DNA of 10,043 nucleotides. It comes from Rhodospirillales bacterium. GTDB lineage: Bacteria; Pseudomonadota; Alphaproteobacteria; Acetobacterales; Acetobacteraceae. Under the pieces are notes generated by a model that had not been told where the DNA came from, did no database searches, and saw only the letters and a program-made list of their open reading frames with translations. This document shows, in pieces, positions 5,803 to 10,043 of this stretch (its first letter is position 1; each line of letters opens with the position of its first letter). The translations under genes were made by a program, and so were the position numbers. The DNA lies in NCBI GenBank assembly GCA_025352915.1, contig JANXSA010000674.1, positions 1 to 10,043 on the forward strand, read 5' to 3'.

Positions 5803-6648
5803 GTGGCGCAGGTTTCCGGTTCCGCGTTGCTGGGCATCCTCGGCGGCAGCACCGCTGGCGGATCGCTGCTGTCGACGCTCTACGGCTTCGGCTCCGCAAC
5901 CGCAGCCAGAATCGGCACTGATCCCTTCACCGCCCTGCGCCAGGCCGACAAGAACCGCACCCGCGAGATTGCCGCCGCCGCCAAGCTGCCGGAAACCCGG
6001 CGCGACATCGCCGGCTTCACCAAGGCCCTGGCCAAGGCGACGACGGCCGCCGAGGCGTTGGCCGATCCCGCGGTGCTGAAAGTCCTGCTGACCGCCAATA
6101 GCCTCGCCGACCAGATCCCGTACGCCGCGCTGGCCAAGAAGGTGCTGCTGTCGGACCCCGCCGACCCGAAGTCCCTGGTCAACCGGCTGGCCGACCGCCG
6201 CTGGTCCGCCGTGGTGAAGACGTTTCAGTTCGCTACCAAGGGGTTGGACATCCTGCGTGACCCCAAGGTCCAGACCACCCTGACCGACGGCTACGCCGAG
6301 GTGAAATGGCGCAAGAGTCTGGAAACAGGCACACCCGGCCTGTCCGACGCGCTGGATATCCGCCAGCGCGCCAAGACCTTCACCAACGCCATTCAGATCC
6401 TCGGCGACCCGGTGATGCGCCGCGTGGTGACCACCGCGCTGGGCATCCCGCGCGAGATCGCCTTCCAGGAACTGCCGGCACAGGAACGCGCGGTCACCAC
6501 CCGCCTCGACCTCAAACGCCTGCAGGAGCCCAAATTCGTCGACGGCCTGGTCCAGCGCTACCTGCTGGAAAAACAAAAGGCCGACACATCCACCAGCGCC
6601 TCCGCCTTCGACACCCTGGCGGTGCAGTCACGCAGCCTGTTCGTCTGA
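5803..6648 (+). CDS. DUF1217 family flagellum-associated protein
   Basis: The product has 281 residues from the GTG start. I place it in the DUF1217 family, which is found beside flagellar genes in alphaproteobacteria and has no settled function to my knowledge. It is mostly helical and looks soluble, with no convincing signal peptide; the short Gly/Ala/Leu stretch near the N-terminus (about residues 5-30) is not a clear membrane span. The family's repeat is visible twice: residues 72-131 (FTKALAKATT, ADPAVLKVLLTANSLAD, KSLVNRLADRRW) and residues 193-254 (FTNAIQILGDPVMRRVVTTA, LGIP, PKFVDGLVQRYL). Both have an aromatic-led helix, a DP turn, and a closing helix with 'LVxRx'. The end is SRSLFV. 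The tight spacing after flaF and 33-base gap before the next gene place it in the flbT-flaF operon. A role in flagellum assembly is inferred from context. Confidence 0.82.
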   Translation: MAQVSGSALLGILGGSTAGGSLLSTLYGFGSATAARIGTDPFTALRQADKNRTREIAAAAKLPETRRDIAGFTKALAKATTAAEALADPAVLKVLLTANSLADQIPYAALAKKVLLSDPADPKSLVNRLADRRWSAVVKTFQFATKGLDILRDPKVQTTLTDGYAEVKWRKSLETGTPGLSDALDIRQRAKTFTNAIQILGDPVMRRVVTTALGIPREIAFQELPAQERAVTTRLDLKRLQEPKFVDGLVQRYLLEKQKADTSTSASAFDTLAVQSRSLFV

Positions 6649-6681
6649 CGCCTCTCGCCGATCGCTCAAAAGGAGCATCCG

Positions 6682-8145
6682 ATGCACCCCTCGTCCCCGC
6701 CCGCCACCTTCCAACCGGATCCCGTAGCACTCACCCGGCGCGTCCGCGACATGATTGCCGCCGGACGCGTGCACGCCGCCCGCCCGTTGCTCGGTGCGCT
6801 GCGCCGCATGTCGGCGCCATCGCCGGAACTCGTCGACATGGAGGCGCGGCTGCTGCTGCGCGAGGGTCGAATTCCCGAAGCGCTTGCCGAACTGGACGCG
6901 GGGCTGGCGATCGACACTGATTCGGTCGAGTTGCATATCTGCCGCGCCGACGCCCGCATGCAGGCGCACGACGTTCCCGGCGCCGCCGCCGACGCCGCCG
7001 AGGCAGTCATCCTGGCACCGCGCAACAGCCAGGCCAAGGCGGTGCTCGGCGTGATCCTTCTGGAGATGAACCGGCCGGACGACGCCCTGCCATGCCTGCG
7101 CGAGGCGCTCGATGCCGACCCGCGCCGCGCCTCCTGCGCCCGCGCGCTGGGCGTCGCGCTGGAACGCACCGGCGATCTCGCCGGCGCCGACGCGGTGCTG
7201 GCGCAAGCCATCCACCACAGCCCCGGCGATGTCGGTCTGCGCACCGCCGCGATCATGCTGGCAATGCGCCAGCGCGCCTTCGCCCATGCCGCCGAGCTGG
7301 CCGAAACGTCGCGCCGCGATGGCGTGGCCGATGCCAGCGTGTTCGGCCTGCGCGGCCACGCCCTGTCCAGCCTCGGCCGCCACGACGAGGCCAATCTCGC
7401 CTATGCCGAGGCGCTTAAACTGGCCCCGGAAGACCCCTATGTCCGTCACCTCGTGGTCGCCGCCGGCCTGCTGCCCCAGGCCTCGCGCGCCCCGGCGCCC
7501 TATCTGGAAACCGTGTTCGACGGCTACGCCGCGCGCTTCGAATCGCACCTGATCGGCTTGCACTATCGCGTCCCCGGCCTGCTGCGCGCGGCGCTGCTAG
7601 CGCATTTCCCCAGCCTGGCCGAAGGCACTCCACTCGGTCCCGCGCTCGACCTCGGCTGCGGCACCGGATTGATGGCGGTGGTGCTGTCCGACCTGCCGAT
7701 CGCCAGCCTGACCGGCATCGACATCTCCGACGGCATGCTGGCCGAGGCGCGCGCCAAGGGGCTCTACCAGTCCCTGATCCATGCCGAGCTGGAGACCTTC
7801 CTGGCCCAGGACCCCACCGCCTGGCCGGTGATCCTGGCGGCCGACGTTCTCTGCTACTTCGGTGTACTCGACGACGTGCTGGCACTGACCCATGCCCGCC
7901 TCCAACCCGGCGGCAAGCTGCTGTTCACCGTCGAGGAACTCGACGACTCCGCAACTGACGAACACCGCGGCTGGCGCCTGGGCCGTCAGGGCCGCTTCGC
8001 CCACCGCCGGGAATACGTGATCCAGGCCGCCACCGCTGCTGGCTTCGCCATCCGCACCGCCCAGCGCGAGGTCCTGCGCACCGAGGCCCAGGCCGACGTG
8101 CCCGGGCTGCTGTTCGTGCTCGAGCGGGTGCGCCATGACGGCTGA
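6682..8145 (+). CDS. TPR-repeat SAM-dependent methyltransferase (COG4976-like)
   Basis: A two-part, probably cytoplasmic protein of 487 residues. Residues about 40-270 are tetratricopeptide repeats, a protein-binding helical array; typical pieces are ALAELDAGLAIDTDSVELHI, DDALPCLREALDADPRRASC and EALKLAPEDPY. After a link with FDGYAARFESHL (residues 279-290), a hallmark of TPR-methyltransferases of the COG4976 type, comes a class I methyltransferase fold. Its motif I is LDLGCGTG (322-329), the acidic end of strand 2 is D347 in TGIDISDGML, and later strands are seen in VILAADVLCYFGVLDDVL and LQPGGKLLFTVEEL. It closes with GLLFVLERV. AAGGAG (6670-6675) lies 6 bases before the ATG. The substrate cannot be read from sequence. 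Its place after flaF and the overlap with a glycosyltransferase gene suggest a flagellin or a flagellin-linked sugar, which is inference. Confidence 0.88.
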   Translation: MHPSSPPATFQPDPVALTRRVRDMIAAGRVHAARPLLGALRRMSAPSPELVDMEARLLLREGRIPEALAELDAGLAIDTDSVELHICRADARMQAHDVPGAAADAAEAVILAPRNSQAKAVLGVILLEMNRPDDALPCLREALDADPRRASCARALGVALERTGDLAGADAVLAQAIHHSPGDVGLRTAAIMLAMRQRAFAHAAELAETSRRDGVADASVFGLRGHALSSLGRHDEANLAYAEALKLAPEDPYVRHLVVAAGLLPQASRAPAPYLETVFDGYAARFESHLIGLHYRVPGLLRAALLAHFPSLAEGTPLGPALDLGCGTGLMAVVLSDLPIASLTGIDISDGMLAEARAKGLYQSLIHAELETFLAQDPTAWPVILAADVLCYFGVLDDVLALTHARLQPGGKLLFTVEELDDSATDEHRGWRLGRQGRFAHRREYVIQAATAAGFAIRTAQREVLRTEAQADVPGLLFVLERVRHDG

Positions 8146-10043
8146 CCCGCTACCTTCCCGCCTGATGCCGCAGCCCGCCGCCGCCTCCGTCATCGACCAA
8201 TGGGACGCCGCACAGCACGCCGCCCTCGGCATGGCCCTGCTCGGTCAGCGCCGCGCGCCCGAGGCGCTGGTGGCGCTGCGCGGCGCCGTGGCGTTCGGCG
8301 ACACCCGCCCCGCCACGCTGCTGAACCTCGCTTTGGCCGAAGACCTGGCGGGCGACCCGGCAAAGGCCCAGGCGATGATGCGCGGCCTCGCCGACCACCT
8401 GCCCGACTGGGACGAACCCCCGCTGCGCCTCGGCGAGAGCCTGCGCCGCGCCGGTAATCTGGCAGCTTCAGAAACCGAATACGAACGCGCCCTGGAACGC
8501 AACCCGCAACGCCCCGAGGCCCTGCTCAGCCTCGCCGCCCTGCTGATGCTGCGCCACCAGGCGCCGCGCGCCCAAATGCTGCTGTTGCGCTGCTGCGCCC
8601 GTGCGCCCGACCGCGCCGATGCCTGGGACGCCCTGGGCCTGTCGCTGATGATGACCGGCGACATCCCCGCCGCCGAGTCCGCCTTCGGCGAGGCCCAGCG
8701 CCTGATGCCCGACAACATCGACATCGCCGTGCGTCGGGCGGAGGCCGCCGCCCTGGCCGGCACCGCCGCCGAGGAACTGGCGCGCCTGGACCTCGCCGCC
8801 ATCGAGGACCCCGGCAACGTCGCGCTGCTCAGCGCCCGCGGCGTCCTGCTCGGCAAGCTGGGCAAGCGCGACGAGGCGGTCGAGGTGCTGGAAGCCGCCG
8901 TCGCCCTCGCCCCCGACGCCCTGGTCCCCACCGTCGCTCTGGCCAACGCCCTGACCGTCAGCAGCCGCGCCAAGCTCGCCGTCGACGTGCTGCGCCGCGC
9001 TGTCGAACTCGCCCCCACCGACGCCAACCTGCGCAACAACCTCGCCGCCATCCTGGTTCGCGTCTTCCGCTACGACGAAGCCCGCGCGATGCTGGAAGCC
9101 CTGGTCGACGAACAGGGCCCGCAGCTCAACTTCCTGTGCAACCTCACCAACGCCCTGGTCTCCCTCGGCCTCCAGGACGAAGGCTTGGCCCGCGCGCGGC
9201 AGGCGGTGGCGCTGATGCCCGGCGCCCACCTCGCCTGGCGCGCCCTCGGCAACGCGCTGTCCTACCACCAGGACGTCACCGGCCCCGCCCTGCTTGACGC
9301 CTATCGCGGCGTCGGCCGCACCATGCCGCGCACCAAGCCGCTGCCCTTCGCCAACACCCGCGATCCCGCCCGCCGCCTGCGCATCGGCCTGCTCTCGCCA
9401 ACCCTGAAGACCCATCCGGTCGGCTGGCTCACCGTCGCTGGCTTCGAGGCGCTGGACCCCGACGCCTTCGAGCTCGTCTGCCTCGGACCGCCGGAATCGA
9501 ACGACCCGATCCAGCGCCGCTTCCTCGCCGCCGCCGCCGAGTGGCACGTCGTGGACACCGAAACCCCCGCCCCGCTGGCAAGCCGCATCCGCGACCTCAA
9601 CATCGATATCCTCATCGAGATGTCCGGCTACGGCGACCGCGGCCTGATCGCCGCCTGCGCCCACCGCCCGGCACCGGTCCAGATCAAATGGGTCGGTATG
9701 CAGAACCACTCCACCGGCCTGGCCGAGATGGACTGGATCATCACCGACCGCTGGGAAACCCCGCCCGACCACGCCCCGTTTTACGCCGAGCGCCTGCTGC
9801 TGATGCCCGATGGCTACGTCTGCTACTCGCCACCGCCCTACGCCCCGGACGTCGTCCCCTTGCCTGCACTGACCAACGGCCAAATCACATTCGGCTGCTT
9901 CAACAACACCGCGAAGATCACCCCGCTGGTGATCGCCACCTGGTCCCGCGTGCTGCGCGCCGTCCCCGACTCCCGGCTCGTCCTCAAGGCCCACCAATTC
10001 GCTGAGCCCGCCACCACCGACCGCTTCCTTGCCGCCTTCGCCG
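8135..10043 (+). CDS. TPR-repeat GT41 glycosyltransferase (OGT/SPINDLY-like), 3' end missing
   Basis: The frame is open from the ATG at 8135 to the window end, giving 636 residues and no stop. Residues about 25-390 are TPR repeats (for example ASETEYERALERNPQRPEAL and DEAVEVLEAAVALAPDALVP). From about 410 the protein matches the Glyco_transf_41 domain of O-GlcNAc transferase and SPINDLY: RIGLLSPTLKTHPVGW (416 on, H427 aligning with the catalytic-site histidine), NIDILIEMSGYGDRGLIAAC, RPAPVQIKWVGM (511-522), TGLAEMDWIITDR, and FGCFNNTAKITP with K594 at the place of the nucleotide-sugar-binding lysine. About 170-190 residues, including the rest of the UDP-sugar site, should lie beyond the window. 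The start overlaps the methyltransferase gene by 11 bases, with only a weak GAGCGG upstream, suggesting translational coupling. Sugar (GlcNAc, fucose or other) and target are unknown; flagellin is the natural guess from context. Confidence 0.88.
   Translation, partial: MTADPLPSRLMPQPAAASVIDQWDAAQHAALGMALLGQRRAPEALVALRGAVAFGDTRPATLLNLALAEDLAGDPAKAQAMMRGLADHLPDWDEPPLRLGESLRRAGNLAASETEYERALERNPQRPEALLSLAALLMLRHQAPRAQMLLLRCCARAPDRADAWDALGLSLMMTGDIPAAESAFGEAQRLMPDNIDIAVRRAEAAALAGTAAEELARLDLAAIEDPGNVALLSARGVLLGKLGKRDEAVEVLEAAVALAPDALVPTVALANALTVSSRAKLAVDVLRRAVELAPTDANLRNNLAAILVRVFRYDEARAMLEALVDEQGPQLNFLCNLTNALVSLGLQDEGLARARQAVALMPGAHLAWRALGNALSYHQDVTGPALLDAYRGVGRTMPRTKPLPFANTRDPARRLRIGLLSPTLKTHPVGWLTVAGFEALDPDAFELVCLGPPESNDPIQRRFLAAAAEWHVVDTETPAPLASRIRDLNIDILIEMSGYGDRGLIAACAHRPAPVQIKWVGMQNHSTGLAEMDWIITDRWETPPDHAPFYAERLLLMPDGYVCYSPPPYAPDVVPLPALTNGQITFGCFNNTAKITPLVIATWSRVLRAVPDSRLVLKAHQFAEPATTDRFLAAFA

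Noticed and set aside
8165..8167. Second ATG as the start of the glycosyltransferase gene
   Set aside because: No ribosome binding site precedes it. The ATG at 8135 fits the overlapping stop-start arrangement better, though the first ten residues are not conserved enough to decide firmly.
8468..9997. 509-residue open frame on the minus strand opposite the GT41 gene
   Set aside because: The + strand frame here has clear TPR and GT41 motifs. The minus-strand product is Gly/Gln/Val-rich without recognisable domains and is a shadow of the C-rich codon use on the + strand.

Overview
The window is a stretch of a flagellar gene cluster, with all genes on the + strand and almost no spare DNA. The G+C content is high, roughly two thirds by eye in the coding parts. 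The gene set points to an alphaproteobacterium: the pair flbT-flaF next to the flagellin gene, together with a DUF1217 gene, is typical of that class. The short flagellin, the order of genes and an AT-rich hairpin element make me favour Rhodospirillales, perhaps Acetobacteraceae. That finer placement is an inference, not something the sequence proves.

Positions 1-3736 hold filament-base genes: the 3' part of the hook gene flgE, then the hook-filament junction genes flgK and flgL. Gaps are 24 and 10 bases, so they probably share one transcript. A 220-base leader (3737-3956) follows and should carry the flagellin promoter and 5' untranslated region. It contains small repeats and a hairpin just upstream of the ribosome binding site. 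The flagellin gene fliC lies at 3957-4808.

The 148-base gap after fliC is the most distinctive noncoding DNA here. It is an AT-rich island (31 of 100 bases are G or C in 4821-4920) built as a nested inverted repeat. Each arm folds into its own hairpin, and the centre is a terminator-like hairpin flanked by A and T tracts. It probably ends the abundant flagellin transcript.

From 4957 to the window end there is a second tight run of genes: flbT and flaF (post-transcriptional control and assembly of flagellin), a DUF1217 flagellum-associated protein starting with GTG, a TPR-plus-methyltransferase protein, and a TPR-plus-GT41 (OGT/SPINDLY-like) glycosyltransferase cut off by the window end. The last two overlap by 11 bases.

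Taken together, the first half builds the hook, junction and filament. The second half sets flagellin level and may carry enzymes that decorate flagellin. The candidate system worth following is this methyltransferase/glycosyltransferase pair coupled to the flagellin regulators; its target is inferred from position only.
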